Shown one piece after another: positions 30,462 through 39,262 of a stretch of DNA of 46,249 nucleotides. The stretch covers positions 1 through 46,249 of the IMG/VR virus record IMGVR_UViG_3300037104_000099, one strand, 5' to 3'. The notes beneath the pieces were generated by a model, which saw only the letters and a list, made by a program, of their open reading frames with translations, did not search any database and was not told where the DNA came from. This DNA comes from a virus. Position 1 is the first letter of the stretch; the number at the start of each line of letters is the position of its first letter. The translations under genes were made by a program, and so were the position numbers.

Positions 30462-31496
30462 TTAAGCCGTAACAGCAGGCAATCCGCCGGTTGCCGAAGC
30501 CGCAGGTGTCGCAACGTAAACCCTGTCATTGGCGCCAACAGAGTCATAAGCCGCATAACCCAACATTGTCGTAAGGCCGCTCATCAAAAGAACTCCATTG
30601 TTCGGCGCAGTACCAACGACCAACGAAAGCGGAGGTGTGGTTGTCGGCAATCCGATCTTGAAGTTGATAAACGAACAATCCCTGAACTCCTGAGTTCTTG
30701 AAATGGAATCGCCAGCGCCGACGTGATGAATTGCTCCGCAGATTGCAGAGGGATAGGAGTAATAGGTGAGAATGCGACATTTATTGAAGTAGTTTGTCTC
30801 GCAAAGAGAACCGAACTTGATTGCACCTGTTGCGGCTTGGGAGCCGTCAGCATCAACCGTATCTGTTCCAATCGTGCAGCCCTCGAAAGTGTTGTCTGTG
30901 GCCCCGGTCAACTGAAGCGAATACGAACCAGTGGCCTGGGCCGGTGTGGTTGCGCCAGCGCCGACAATGTGGCACTTCCCGAAGTAATTTCTTAAACCAG
31001 TAACGTCAACGCCACCTAACGCAGCGGCCCCCGTTCCCCAGTTTCCAATCTGCATATTAAGGAACGTGTTGTTGTTGCCGGAAACAGTAATAAGGTTCGG
31101 GAGTGTTAGCGCCGTCGCTGCATTCGCAACTCTTGCCCTCTGGCTGGTATAAACGGGAGCGCCAACGCCAACCGTTGTGATTCCGTGCTTAGACCATGCA
31201 ATCGCCGCAGTCAGGTAAGAAGTGGTTGCCGCTGTGGTCGTTCCGTAAGACCACAAAACAATCCCGTCGCCTGCACCGGATGTGCATTTTCCGTAAGCCG
31301 TTGCAATGCTGTCCAGTGGAGCATACGGACTTTCACCGCTATTGCTGGAACTCCCGATCACCTGTTTTCCATTGTAATTCAGGATACTCGAAATTCCGGG
31401 GCATACATGGTAATAATCGCCAATGATGGGCGGAATTACCGAACCGTAAATAGGTACGCCGTTTACCGTTAATCCTTTGTCGATATTTGTCGTCAT
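30462..31496 (-). CDS. beta-helix capsid-associated protein, 344 aa
   Basis: MTTNIDKGLTVNGVPIYGSV followed by solenoid-like beta coils (NLITVSGNNNTFLNMQIGNW, NTFEGCTIGTDTVD, NYFNKCRILTYYS) typical of a right-handed parallel beta-helix. It follows the capsid gene directly, so a head fibre or decoration is more likely than a tail spike. The SD lies in the 3' arm of a hairpin (31503-31524), and translation may be controlled. Confidence 0.6.
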   Translation of the reverse strand: MTTNIDKGLTVNGVPIYGSVIPPIIGDYYHVCPGISSILNYNGKQVIGSSSNSGESPYAPLDSIATAYGKCTSGAGDGIVLWSYGTTTAATTSYLTAAIAWSKHGITTVGVGAPVYTSQRARVANAATALTLPNLITVSGNNNTFLNMQIGNWGTGAAALGGVDVTGLRNYFGKCHIVGAGATTPAQATGSYSLQLTGATDNTFEGCTIGTDTVDADGSQAATGAIKFGSLCETNYFNKCRILTYYSYPSAICGAIHHVGAGDSISRTQEFRDCSFINFKIGLPTTTPPLSLVVGTAPNNGVLLMSGLTTMLGYAAYDSVGANDRVYVATPAASATGGLPAVTA

Positions 31497-31502
31497 TTTA
31501 AA

Positions 31503-31524
31503 ATCCTCAATTTGTTGTGAGGAT
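31503..31524 (-). promoter_or_regulatory. hairpin masking the ribosome site of the beta-helix gene
   Basis: On the minus strand, ATCCTCA (5' arm) and TGAGGAT (3' arm) form a 7-bp stem with an 8-nt loop. The GAGG of the 3' arm is the only SD, 8 nt before the ATG at 31496. Opening by upstream ribosomes, temperature or a factor would be needed for high expression. Confidence 0.5.
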
Positions 31525-31569
31525 CGCCCTGTCTGCCTACTCTCATGCGTTCCCCTGCGTTAAAACACA

Positions 31570-31592
31570 GCGGGGCTTTTGAGTTACCCCGC
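31570..31592 (-). terminator. partial terminator after the capsid gene
   Basis: GCGGGG and CCCCGC (6 bp) pair around an 11-nt loop, followed on the minus strand by TGTGTTTT. On the plus strand, CACGTTTTT follows. It lies in the gap after the capsid stop and could reduce expression of downstream genes relative to capsid. Confidence 0.5.
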
Positions 31593-31607
31593 CACGTTTT
31601 TAATTAA

Positions 31608-32555
31608 CTAGCTGACCTGCGCCCCTATGCCGAAGCGCCAATCCTGGTATCCCCAACCAAAGCGGCTATAAATAGACTGAAGTGCGGCAAAGGTGTAATT
31701 GTCCGTCCAGGTGTTCGTTTCCTGTGCGATACGGTCAATCCAGATGAGGTATTTCTTCATCATGGCCTCATTGACCATGAACCAGTTCTTCGTGGAGAAC
31801 TCATCCAGACGCTTCCACTCGATGACCTTGAACCGCTTGTACTGCGAGTTAATGCGATGATTTGCGCTATCGGGGTCTTTTTCAGACATTGCGCCGGAAC
31901 GGGCATCATAACCGAGTGCTTCACACACGGTATCAGTCAACGCAGTCGGGCAGATGATGGTATCCGGCTCAGAGTCGTAAAGCTCTCCGATGTCGGTACG
32001 CAGCATCTTGAATTTGATTGCCATCGCCGCAATGGACGACTTGGAAACAGCCACGTTGTAGGTGTTATCAAATCCCGTTGCCGTGCTCACGCCACTCTTC
32101 GTGGTATGAGACGAAGAAAACATCGCCACGCCTTCCTCGTCCTGGGTAATGAAATCGGGGTTATTCGTGAAGCCGTAACCCAATGCGCGAGCGGCATATT
32201 TCTCTTTCGTGCGACCCAACGCCCGAACTAGGCCAGCCTGACGATCGGTAAGAACGTCATATTGATTGTCGTCAATAAACTGTTTCTCAAATTGCAACCC
32301 GCCGGCGAATACTGCTGGTTCAACCTGTCGGAAGAAACCGGGAGCAACGCTCAGGAAGTCCAGGTTTCCAGTAAATTTCGGGATGTCGGGAACGTCGCCA
32401 ACGCCGTAGAGGTTAGTCCATTTCTTGTCGGACGACAGTTTTCCAAAAATCTCGTTAATCTTTTCCTGATAAGGCTTGAGTCCGTTTTCAGACACCTTAT
32501 CGAGATTCGTATCCATCAACCGGATAAATTCTGCTGATACAATAGGGTTTCCCAT
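31608..32555 (-). CDS. major capsid protein (HK97-type candidate), 315 aa
   Basis: MGNPIVSAEFIRLMDTNLDK starts an N-arm-like helix. The body has a typical capsid pattern (VLTDRQAGLVRALGRTKEKY; PDTIICPTALTDTVCEALGY; WKRLDEFSTKNWFMVNEAMM; DNYTFAALQSIYSRFGWGYQ). GTAGGAGGTGACTT is a very strong start. Position after scaffold and decoration genes and before a terminator-like hairpin supports the call. No protease gene was found, so maturation may lack cleavage. Confidence 0.8.
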   Translation of the reverse strand: MGNPIVSAEFIRLMDTNLDKVSENGLKPYQEKINEIFGKLSSDKKWTNLYGVGDVPDIPKFTGNLDFLSVAPGFFRQVEPAVFAGGLQFEKQFIDDNQYDVLTDRQAGLVRALGRTKEKYAARALGYGFTNNPDFITQDEEGVAMFSSSHTTKSGVSTATGFDNTYNVAVSKSSIAAMAIKFKMLRTDIGELYDSEPDTIICPTALTDTVCEALGYDARSGAMSEKDPDSANHRINSQYKRFKVIEWKRLDEFSTKNWFMVNEAMMKKYLIWIDRIAQETNTWTDNYTFAALQSIYSRFGWGYQDWRFGIGAQVS

Positions 32556-32565
32556 AAGTCACCTC

Positions 32566-33324
32566 CTACAATCTGAACCGGAAGGTGGCTGTTTCTTTTC
32601 CAGCTACCCCCAGGTTGAGCGAATAAACATCAACGTCATAATAATTGGCGCTTGTGGCCCCCGCGTTATCAATGAACGTCCCTACCGAGTCGGTCTGAAT
32701 CTTGCTCCGCCCAACGCTGAGATTGGCGACAACATAAGTGTCGCCGATAGACCAGGCATTCGGCCACGCGAGATAGAAAGTAGGTGTGGTTGTTGATGCG
32801 GAATAAGGAACACGATAGAAGCCGCGATTCAGACCGCTTCTGCCGCAATAGGTGTGCATATAAGCCACGCTTGCCGCGTCACTTGCACCATGAACCATGC
32901 CGGTAGCGCCAAGAGCGGAGCCGGTGGTTGCCGTAACAACCGTGGGAGCGGTTCCGTAAGTGCCGTTGAAGATGTCGCCCTTCAAAACGGTATTGCTGCC
33001 GATAATGGCAACCTGCGCCATAACAGCACCTTCACGCTTGCTGTTCATGCCTTCAGTGCCGGTCCATTTACGGGCGGCCATAAGAGCGCCGGTCGCAACA
33101 CCAGCAGAATAGTTGTTCATGTAAGTCGAATTGTAAGTGGGAAGCTGGTCATTGAAACCAACGATCACGCCGAACGGATAAATAACCGCCGGGCCCGCCG
33201 CTGCCGCCGGTAACGGCTCAATGCCGGAAGCAACGATTTTCACCAACTGGCCGACGTAGCAGGTAGAGTTGTAATTCACCTGATACCAGTCAGTCCAAAC
33301 GGGGTCTTTAACTACTTTAAACAT
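32566..33324 (-). CDS. capsid decoration/stabilisation protein candidate, 252 aa
   Basis: The start at 33324 follows CAGGAGGACAATCAT. An upstream in-frame ATG (33375) lies in the terminator. MFKVVKDPVWTDWYQVNYNS leads a beta-rich sequence (GQLVKIVASGIEPLPAAAAG; VAIIGSNTVLKGDIFNGTYG; YYDVDVYSLNLGVAGKETAT). Next to the capsid gene with a strong ribosome site, it is likely an abundant head protein. Confidence 0.6.
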   Translation of the reverse strand: MFKVVKDPVWTDWYQVNYNSTCYVGQLVKIVASGIEPLPAAAAGPAVIYPFGVIVGFNDQLPTYNSTYMNNYSAGVATGALMAARKWTGTEGMNSKREGAVMAQVAIIGSNTVLKGDIFNGTYGTAPTVVTATTGSALGATGMVHGASDAASVAYMHTYCGRSGLNRGFYRVPYSASTTTPTFYLAWPNAWSIGDTYVVANLSVGRSKIQTDSVGTFIDNAGATSANYYDVDVYSLNLGVAGKETATFRFRL

Positions 33325-33343
33325 ATGATTGTCCTCCTGAAAT

Positions 33344-33382
33344 AAAAAAGGCGAACCAACGTCTTTCAACGCCAACTCGCCT
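33344..33382 (-). terminator. intrinsic terminator upstream of the capsid pair
   Basis: AGGCGA...TCGCCT (6-bp closing stem around about 22 nt) is followed directly by TTTTTT on the minus strand. A CTTTTTT also follows on the plus strand. It separates scaffold/zinc-ribbon genes from the capsid genes, though no promoter is visible after it, so it is probably only partly effective. Confidence 0.6.
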
Positions 33383-33412
33383 CAACTTTTTTGATAGCGT
33401 TATGTTACTTTT

Positions 33413-33787
33413 CTAAAACTGTGCAGTTACTCCGCAAGCCGGACATCCCTGGGACACGCGATGCGCCCCTAGCGCGACCGGCTGAATAACGTCACCGGCG
33501 CTGTCTATGCGAGAAAGTCCACCAACATTAAACGGTGTGTCTATCCCCAGCACACAAGAAAGATCGCCTGTGTTCTCAATATCGTTGTAAACAACATCAT
33601 CCGGCGGAGCAATGTAACTTCCAGTCCTTTCTCCTCCCAAAGAAACCTGTTCAATATCGAAAATGAACCCGCAGTTCCAGCAACGGTAATACTTGTTCCG
33701 GTCTTCAAATGAACCCTGAACGACCCGCGCCCGATTCTTCCTAGGAGAACGCCCCCTATGATAAGAAATGTATTTGCTGCGTTCCAT
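33413..33787 (-). CDS. zinc-ribbon virion-module protein, 124 aa
   Basis: Contains YRCWNCGFIFD (C-x2-C) near residues 35-40 and a C-terminal GCPACGVTAQF (C-x2-C), which together can bind one zinc. The basic N-terminus (MERSKYISYHRGRSPRKNRA) could bind DNA. Lies between scaffold and the head proteins. Role unknown. Confidence 0.55.
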   Translation of the reverse strand: MERSKYISYHRGRSPRKNRARVVQGSFEDRNKYYRCWNCGFIFDIEQVSLGGERTGSYIAPPDDVVYNDIENTGDLSCVLGIDTPFNVGGLSRIDSAGDVIQPVALGAHRVSQGCPACGVTAQF

Positions 33788-33789
33788 GT

Positions 33790-34560
33790 TTACCTATTTC
33801 CGGTAAGAACTTTTGCCCTGTCTTCATCCGTGTAGCCGAGGTACTTTGCAAACTCTTCCGCCTTCGGGTCATCAAAAGCCTTTGCTATTGTCTTGGAAGC
33901 GGGAACTCTTGAAGAGGCCGATACCCCCGTCGCAACATCGTCTTTCTTACCCTTAAACGGATTGCCGCCTGTCTTTACTTTATTGGCCAGAATATCCCGG
34001 TGCGCCATACGGTAATTCAATGCCGCGTCGATGTCGCCCCGTCCAGTTCCTTGAGTGCGATTGTACGGAGAACCGTCTTTCGTCAATAACTCCTGAATCT
34101 GGGCGTGAAGCTCCCCGCCCTCTTCTTTTAATGAGTTGATCGAGGAAATATAGCCCTTCGTGTAGCTTTCAGTTGCCGCGCTCGCTTCAATCGCGTCACA
34201 TTGCCTTACCCACTTTGCCACCATCCGATGCTCTTCCGGTGTGGTGGGTATGCCTTCGACCGGGCAGGGCGGCAATGCAATGTCCGCGTCCTGCTGAGTC
34301 TTAGGCGGCTTCAGCGCTGCGATTGTGGTGTTAAGCCTTTCGATTTCAGCCTTTAAAGTTCCGGTTTCTTTTTCCAACTGCTTTTTGACAATTCGCCCGA
34401 TCCTGCTCGCTTCCGCGTTATCAACCTGTTCGTCCTTTTTGGGAGTATCGGTTGTTCCGGCATCTGCGTTAGCGTCTTGGTGCTGTTCGTCAATTACTTC
34501 GTTGTCAATTACTTCATTGTCCAGATTCGCATTGGCATTATCAGCGGCGTTATCTGTCAT
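33790..34560 (-). CDS. scaffolding protein candidate, 256 aa
   Basis: The start at 34560 follows AAAGGAGTAAC. An acidic, Asn/Asp-rich N-terminus (MTDNAADNANANLDNEVIDN) leads into a coiled coil near residues 50-85 (KKQLEKETGTLKAEIERLNT) and a Lys-rich, low-complexity C-terminus. This order fits phage scaffolds, and the gene lies between portal and capsid. No protease domain. Confidence 0.7.
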   Translation of the reverse strand: MTDNAADNANANLDNEVIDNEVIDEQHQDANADAGTTDTPKKDEQVDNAEASRIGRIVKKQLEKETGTLKAEIERLNTTIAALKPPKTQQDADIALPPCPVEGIPTTPEEHRMVAKWVRQCDAIEASAATESYTKGYISSINSLKEEGGELHAQIQELLTKDGSPYNRTQGTGRGDIDAALNYRMAHRDILANKVKTGGNPFKGKKDDVATGVSASSRVPASKTIAKAFDDPKAEEFAKYLGYTDEDRAKVLTGNR

Positions 34561-34564
34561 GGTG

Positions 34565-34897
34565 TTACTCCTTTCTTTGCAGAGTCGAGGTCTGCTCCTT
34601 AATTTCCCCAATAGATTTGAGGTATCTTTCTATTCTTCCCGTCCAGGTCTTTATGAGTGAACGGACTATTTTATATTCCGCCCTTTGAGCCACGGTGGGT
34701 TCGACTTCGGGGTCAGAAATAATAGTCAATAATTTGTCATGCTGTGAGATTAGGTCCTTTAAAAGTTCAAATCCTATGCGCGTGTTGTAAACGTCAATAA
34801 ATGTAAGATCAGTGGCGAGGCTTTCCAGTGTCTTGTTTCCGCGAGCGGTTTGGCGAAGCCTTGCGATGTCCTCATTATTGATAGTCGGTATTTCCAT
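34565..34897 (-). CDS. head-module helical protein, 110 aa
   Basis: MEIPTINNEDIARLRQTARG, all-helical (DVYNTRIGFELLKDLISQHD; EYKIVRSLIKTWTGRIERYL). Overlaps the portal stop by one base and ends 5 bp before the scaffold start. Possibly a packaging or assembly accessory. No family recognised. Confidence 0.55.
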   Translation of the reverse strand: MEIPTINNEDIARLRQTARGNKTLESLATDLTFIDVYNTRIGFELLKDLISQHDKLLTIISDPEVEPTVAQRAEYKIVRSLIKTWTGRIERYLKSIGEIKEQTSTLQRKE

Positions 34898-36837
34898 TAC
34901 TGGCCGCCTGTCTGACCGGGAGCGCCCGCCCTAACGTCCTGCTCCTGCCCCTGCATCGGCATTCCATTCTGGTTTGACGTTTTTTCGTCTTCCATGTTCT
35001 TGCCTTTCTTGCCGCCCTGATCTATTGGAACTTTGTCATTAAGAAACGTGTCAGCAAATGTAGCGGTTTCCTTGCCCATCAATTCACAAATCTGCTGCCA
35101 GCAGAAGTTGAGCATCTTGACGGCATTCGGGTGTTTCACGCCAATGATTGTATTCATGGTCTGCTGCCACATCTGAATCTTGTTCTTTTTGGAGTATTCC
35201 TGCTCAATAGCAGACGAAACAGGCTGGTAGGTGTAATCACCAACCGGATTGAAGGCCATAAGCTCATCTTTCTCAAATAGCTGCTCCGCCGTTTTCGGGT
35301 GCATAAACTGAAACGCCATCTGAAGAATCATCCAATACAATTCGGTGAGCATCGTAAATTCAACCGTGAGGGACTTATAATTAGATCGGATATTGGCGTT
35401 AGACCCTGCGTTTTGAACAGCCGTTGCCGTTTCAGATGCTTTCCCTTGCGCTCCCATCTGCGGAGGGTAAACAGAGGCTACCTGTTGAATCTTGTTTATG
35501 AATAAAGTGGCCTGCTGCAATGCGCCATTGACATCGGGGGAAATCTTCAATTCCTGAAGGTTATTAACGTCGCTCAAAAGTATCGGATGCTCAGGCTCAA
35601 TATAAATTGAGTCGTTGTCTTCCATTTCAAACTTGTTAAGTTTAAGGGTCGGGAATGTAGCAAGGCGCGTCCGGTCGTTACTCATATTAATGGTATCGTT
35701 CACGGCAATCTGAAGATCGCGCATGTACTTGCCGTCAGACATCCCGGTGTTCTTGCGCGGGTGAACGTAGCAAAGGCCACGAATGATCGGCCTGTATGTA
35801 TTCCCGCTGCCGTCATAAAAAGGAGTTGGCTGGAACCTGACCAAAATCTTCTGCGAGCCTTTAATGACAAAAGAAACAATGCACTCGATAAATTCCGCAT
35901 CGTCTTTAGGGTTGCCGTCGCTGTCAAGACCAATCGTCGCCTTTGTCGGATGATCTTCTTCGTCCGTTGCGGTAACAACCGCCCAATACTTTCCAAAGCG
36001 GGTCACAAGGTCGAAATACGGTATGGCTTTCTTTGTTTCCGTGCCGCTTCCCTTGTCGTATGAGTCCTTGGCTGATTCTGTTTTTACCGGCGGAATTAGT
36101 TTCTTTACTTTATCAAGATTGATGTAGCCGTTTGATTTTTCCTTATCTTTGAGTTCTTCATAGGTCACTTCTTCGCGGACATCTATAAAGTCTGCATCCT
36201 GAGCGGAATAAGAGTATTTAGTGCCGGTGAAGACATTACCGGGGTCAAGGACATCATAATTGAATCTGTCAAAAACAACCTTGTCGTCCATGACATCCCG
36301 TTCGATGTGATTAATAACGGGGAGTCCGTTTTCATCTATGACCGGATTACCATCTTCGCCATGCGCTTCCTGCGGGATTGTTTCCGTTCCTGTCTTTACT
36401 TTGACGACCCTCTGTTCCCATCGCCCAAGAATATATACGGAACTGGCAAGGACATTAATCAGCCGCGCCCGGATGTATTTCTGAAAATGATAAATGTTTT
36501 TGTTGTTAAGGGTGGCATTGATGAGCTTCTTTACGGCCTTGCTTGAGGCCATTTCCGCCTTGCCGGACTTCTCAAGATAGACATCCACAAAGTCCCTGCC
36601 AACAAAATACTGCTGCGCCCACGTCGAGCATTCAGTCAGGATGATTGAGGCCACTTCGGGAATAAAGACATCGCTCTGCCAGTCATAATCCTTTTCCGTT
36701 CTGATGCTATCCAACATGTCGATCATGGCGTCATAATCGCGGGCATTAGACGAGTTCTCGCGCCTCGCTTCGTCGTATTCAAGAAACAGGTTCGATAGTA
36801 ATATGTCTTCTATGTCTGCTTTTTTCGGTCGTGCCAT
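34897..36837 (-). CDS. portal protein, 646 aa
   Basis: MARPKKADIEDILLSNLFLE leads a portal-like order: an N-terminal helical wing (YDAMIDMLDSIRTEKDYDWQ; VFIPEVASIILTECSTWAQQ), the VFDRFNYDVLDPGNVFTG core, KILVRFQPTPFYDGSGNTYR, GLCYVHPRKNTGMSDGKYMR and NMSNDRTRLATFPTLKLNKF. A C-terminal Gln/Gly-rich tail follows (MPMQGQEQDVRAGAPGQTGG). The length fits podoviral portals. It forms the dodecameric DNA channel, and terminase docks on it. Confidence 0.85.
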   Translation of the reverse strand: MARPKKADIEDILLSNLFLEYDEARRENSSNARDYDAMIDMLDSIRTEKDYDWQSDVFIPEVASIILTECSTWAQQYFVGRDFVDVYLEKSGKAEMASSKAVKKLINATLNNKNIYHFQKYIRARLINVLASSVYILGRWEQRVVKVKTGTETIPQEAHGEDGNPVIDENGLPVINHIERDVMDDKVVFDRFNYDVLDPGNVFTGTKYSYSAQDADFIDVREEVTYEELKDKEKSNGYINLDKVKKLIPPVKTESAKDSYDKGSGTETKKAIPYFDLVTRFGKYWAVVTATDEEDHPTKATIGLDSDGNPKDDAEFIECIVSFVIKGSQKILVRFQPTPFYDGSGNTYRPIIRGLCYVHPRKNTGMSDGKYMRDLQIAVNDTINMSNDRTRLATFPTLKLNKFEMEDNDSIYIEPEHPILLSDVNNLQELKISPDVNGALQQATLFINKIQQVASVYPPQMGAQGKASETATAVQNAGSNANIRSNYKSLTVEFTMLTELYWMILQMAFQFMHPKTAEQLFEKDELMAFNPVGDYTYQPVSSAIEQEYSKKNKIQMWQQTMNTIIGVKHPNAVKMLNFCWQQICELMGKETATFADTFLNDKVPIDQGGKKGKNMEDEKTSNQNGMPMQGQEQDVRAGAPGQTGGQ

Positions 36838-36848
36838 TATGACCTCAA

Positions 36849-36980
36849 TTAAACTTTTATAGACTCTCGTTTTTCAATGTGAACCAACTTACCGGCCTCA
36901 AAACTCAAAATGAGCTTACCATAAAAATGGTCAACAATGAACTGCTTCAGCATCGAAACTATTTTATCAATAGGTGTCAC
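36849..36980 (-). CDS. DUF2292-like mini-protein, 43 aa
   Basis: Start GTG at 36980. The product is VTPIDKIVSMLKQFIVDHFY then GKLILSFEAGKLVHIEKRES and IKV. The GKLxLxFEAGKLVHIEKxESIK half matches the DUF2292 pattern (KI..F.DGKIV.IEK.E.I). The family is usually found in anaerobic and Gram-positive bacteria as a tiny uncharacterised protein. No good SD is visible, so the start is uncertain. Confidence 0.6.
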   Translation of the reverse strand: MTPIDKIVSMLKQFIVDHFYGKLILSFEAGKLVHIEKRESIKV

Positions 36981-36995
36981 GCAAACTTAACCCCA

Positions 36996-37187
36996 TTAAC
37001 TTAAAAAACATCCCTGTTCGTAAAAACACGGATACGAAACCGGACAGTGAATAATTTCACAGACTAATTTTAGAATTTTTTCATCCGTATCGTAACCCTG
37101 CTCACGTAGACACGCCCCCACTGCCGGCGGGATCATGATTGTTGTCGGATTTGTACATTCCGGCTTTTCAAATTTTATTTCCTTCAT
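36996..37187 (-). CDS. small Cys-rich protein, 63 aa
   Basis: MKEIKFEKPECTNPTTIMIP with cysteines in PECT, GACLR, VCEIIHC, YPCFYEQGC. Starts by ATGA overlap after the FmdB-like gene. Metal or disulfide binding is possible. No family recognised. Confidence 0.5.
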   Translation of the reverse strand: MKEIKFEKPECTNPTTIMIPPAVGACLREQGYDTDEKILKLVCEIIHCPVSYPCFYEQGCFLS

Positions 37188-37333
37188 ACAAACTTAAACC
37201 TAACGGGAGTAATTATTTTCTCCAACTTCCTTTTGCAATGCGGGCATTTTACCGGATTATCCGACACCGCCAACTTAATTTGAATCTCGAACGCCTTGGT
37301 ACACTGTTTGCAGTAGTAGGTATAAAGTGGCAT
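37184..37333 (-). CDS. FmdB-type zinc-ribbon protein, 49 aa
   Basis: [20 protein letters not shown] ... VKCPHCKRKLEKIITP fits the FmdB family (MPLYEYxCxxCxxxFE...CPxCxxxxxxI): C-x2-C and C-x2-C form one zinc ribbon. The start is coupled (TAATG) to the upstream 46-aa gene and its stop to the next gene (ATGA). FmdB proteins are putative regulators. The phage role is unknown. Confidence 0.7.
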   Translation of the reverse strand: MPLYTYYCKQCTKAFEIQIKLAVSDNPVKCPHCKRKLEKIITPVRFKFV

Positions 37334-37473
37334 TATTTCATCGCTTTCTTTTTCTTTCTCCCCGCCTTGCTTAACGCTATCGCAACAGCCTGTTTTTGTG
37401 GATATTTTTCTTTTTTCAATTTGCGGATATTGGCACTCACCGCTTTATTGCTCTTTCCTTTTTTTAATGGCAT
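37333..37473 (-). CDS. basic mini-protein, 46 aa
   Basis: [20 protein letters not shown] then [15 protein letters not shown] and a KKKKAMK tail. This highly basic form (MPLKKG...Y.QKQA.AIAL..A) recurs in phages next to head genes and in bacteria. It may bind DNA or the terminase/portal complex. GAAAGGAATAGCG gives a strong start. Confidence 0.65.
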   Translation of the reverse strand: MPLKKGKSNKAVSANIRKLKKEKYPQKQAVAIALSKAGRKKKKAMK

Positions 37474-37485
37474 CGCTATTCCTTT

Positions 37486-39108
37486 CTATGCCGCCCTCTG
37501 AAAATAAGAAGGTTTTTTGCGTTCTTCTTTCGGCACGTTAATATTAAAATTAGACAACACAGTAAGGTCTTTGAGAAGGCATTCGATTGACATAACAAAG
37601 TGGGAAAATCTCTGTATTATCGTTTGCTTGGCTTCCTTCTTTTCTTCCTGATCTCTGCTGGCCCATTCATCATACCGGGCGTTTTTAAAGCTCTCGATAT
37701 GCTCAACACAATTCGAGAAGAACCAGATGGTCGGCAGTTTTTCTTGATTGCCATTCCTTGAAATCGTGTTATTAAAAGGACTCCCGACAATCAAAGAGTT
37801 TTTGAGGCGTTTCTGAACCTCGTCATAGCCCCTTTTGCTTTTGGTGTCCCATCCCATAAAAAAGCATCCACGGAAATCTTTACTCTCGCGCTTCAACTGC
37901 AAAAAGTAATTATTCAGGGATTGCGTCATCGACCATCCGGTTTTGGGGTCAACTTCATTCGCCAGGGGGTCAATCAGGTCTTTCACGAATCGATAAGCCC
38001 CGCTTTTGCTCACAATCTGCCCGGCGATCTCATAGGCAATGTTCTTTTTCGGGTCAGGGTTTAATTCGTCATAAACAAATATCTCGTCTTCCGGCGACTT
38101 GCAGATAAACGACACCGCCCAGGGGTTCGTAGAGTGGTAATCCATGCCCCGGAAATACCGCCATTCAATAGGCAGTCCATCGGGAAACAATTTCATGCCG
38201 TCAACCACATGAACATGCTTGGCAAAATTCTTGTGGTACTTGCCGCCAAGCTGCCGGAATATCCCATACCGCCGAGCGTCAATAATGTCCTCGTCGGCGT
38301 AGTTGCTAAACAGAACGTCGATGTTTTCTTTCGTCAGCGTCGGGTTGTCGTCCGTGGCGCACATGAAAACCGCTATATCCTTGCCAGAATCTAGTTTCTT
38401 AACCGGAGGCTCAACAACCCCAGTTCTTTCTTTTATCCGGCTTAAAACGGCATCTGTGCGGTAAATAAGCCTTGCCGATTCATACAGGTCGTCAAATTCC
38501 CATCCGGTAGAACCAGGCGTAGGAGTATAACTCATAATCAGGTCACCGCCGCCCTCTTCCGAAGCCGCCAGTAAACGCGGAGGCTGTTCCTCAAAAAACC
38601 CCTTGCCGCCGTTCTCATCCAGCCAAACCGAAGCCCTCTGCTGTCCCGCCGTCCTCTGAATCGACTGCGAATACGAAACAAACTCAACGTAAATATCAGG
38701 GTACCCATATGGACTCTTAACCGTCAAAACGGAATTCCGCATCGTTATGTCTTTCTTAACCAAACCCGCCGGAAGCCATTTCTTAAATTCAGGGTACTGA
38801 GTATTCTTAGCCTCACCGCCATCAGGGTCATTCGGTAATGTCTCCGAAGCAAAGCGAAACGTCCTTACTTTCTTGTCCGGCCCCATATTATATTTAGATA
38901 TAGGATGCAGGCACAGAATCCTAAGTATATAATCATAACAGACAACAGCATTCTTTCCCCTCTGGTTCCCGGTAAACAAACACCTGATCTTGCTGCGACA
39001 ATTCAAAAACTGCTTCGCATCCGGCGTCATCTTGTAAAAAAAGAAACTAGACCACTTCTCAAGGGTCTCAACTTCTTTCTGGCTTATGTTTGCGGGTATC
39101 TCAATCAA
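37486..39108 (-). CDS. terminase large subunit, 540 aa
   Basis: ATPase domain: Walker A-like FTGNQRGKNA (about residues 46-55) and Walker B ASVWLDENGG (D164, E165). C-terminal RNase H-like nuclease: FRGMDYHSTNPWAVSFI (first acid), VYDELNPDPKKN and KDLIDPLANEVD. It translocates and cuts phage DNA at the portal. A TTG at 39108 with AGGAG six bases upstream is the probable start. The next in-frame TTG (39114) is too close to the SD. Coupled to the preceding small gene. Confidence 0.85.
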   Translation of the reverse strand: MIEIPANISQKEVETLEKWSSFFFYKMTPDAKQFLNCRSKIRCLFTGNQRGKNAVVCYDYILRILCLHPISKYNMGPDKKVRTFRFASETLPNDPDGGEAKNTQYPEFKKWLPAGLVKKDITMRNSVLTVKSPYGYPDIYVEFVSYSQSIQRTAGQQRASVWLDENGGKGFFEEQPPRLLAASEEGGGDLIMSYTPTPGSTGWEFDDLYESARLIYRTDAVLSRIKERTGVVEPPVKKLDSGKDIAVFMCATDDNPTLTKENIDVLFSNYADEDIIDARRYGIFRQLGGKYHKNFAKHVHVVDGMKLFPDGLPIEWRYFRGMDYHSTNPWAVSFICKSPEDEIFVYDELNPDPKKNIAYEIAGQIVSKSGAYRFVKDLIDPLANEVDPKTGWSMTQSLNNYFLQLKRESKDFRGCFFMGWDTKSKRGYDEVQKRLKNSLIVGSPFNNTISRNGNQEKLPTIWFFSNCVEHIESFKNARYDEWASRDQEEKKEAKQTIIQRFSHFVMSIECLLKDLTVLSNFNINVPKEERKKPSYFQRAA

Positions 39109-39262
39109 CCTCAACTCCTGAATACTCTTTACCTTCCCATAATTCCCTCAACATATAATCCAAGGCAGCTAAGGAATCAGACAACGGTAAGCGTTTTATC
39201 ATCCGCCTCACGTCCGACTGAGTAAGTCCAAGTTCAAGTTTCTGCTCTAGGAGATTTTCCAC
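39101..39262 (-). CDS. small helical protein between terminase subunits, 53 aa
   Basis: Starts at GTG 39262 after AGAGG and reads MENLLEQKLELGLTQSDVRR.. ALDYMLRELWEGKEYSGVEV, all helical. The longer ORF (to 39370) has an improbable N-terminus. The stop overlaps the terminase start. Possibly an accessory of the packaging motor. Confidence 0.5.
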   Translation of the reverse strand: MENLLEQKLELGLTQSDVRRMIKRLPLSDSLAALDYMLRELWEGKEYSGVEVD

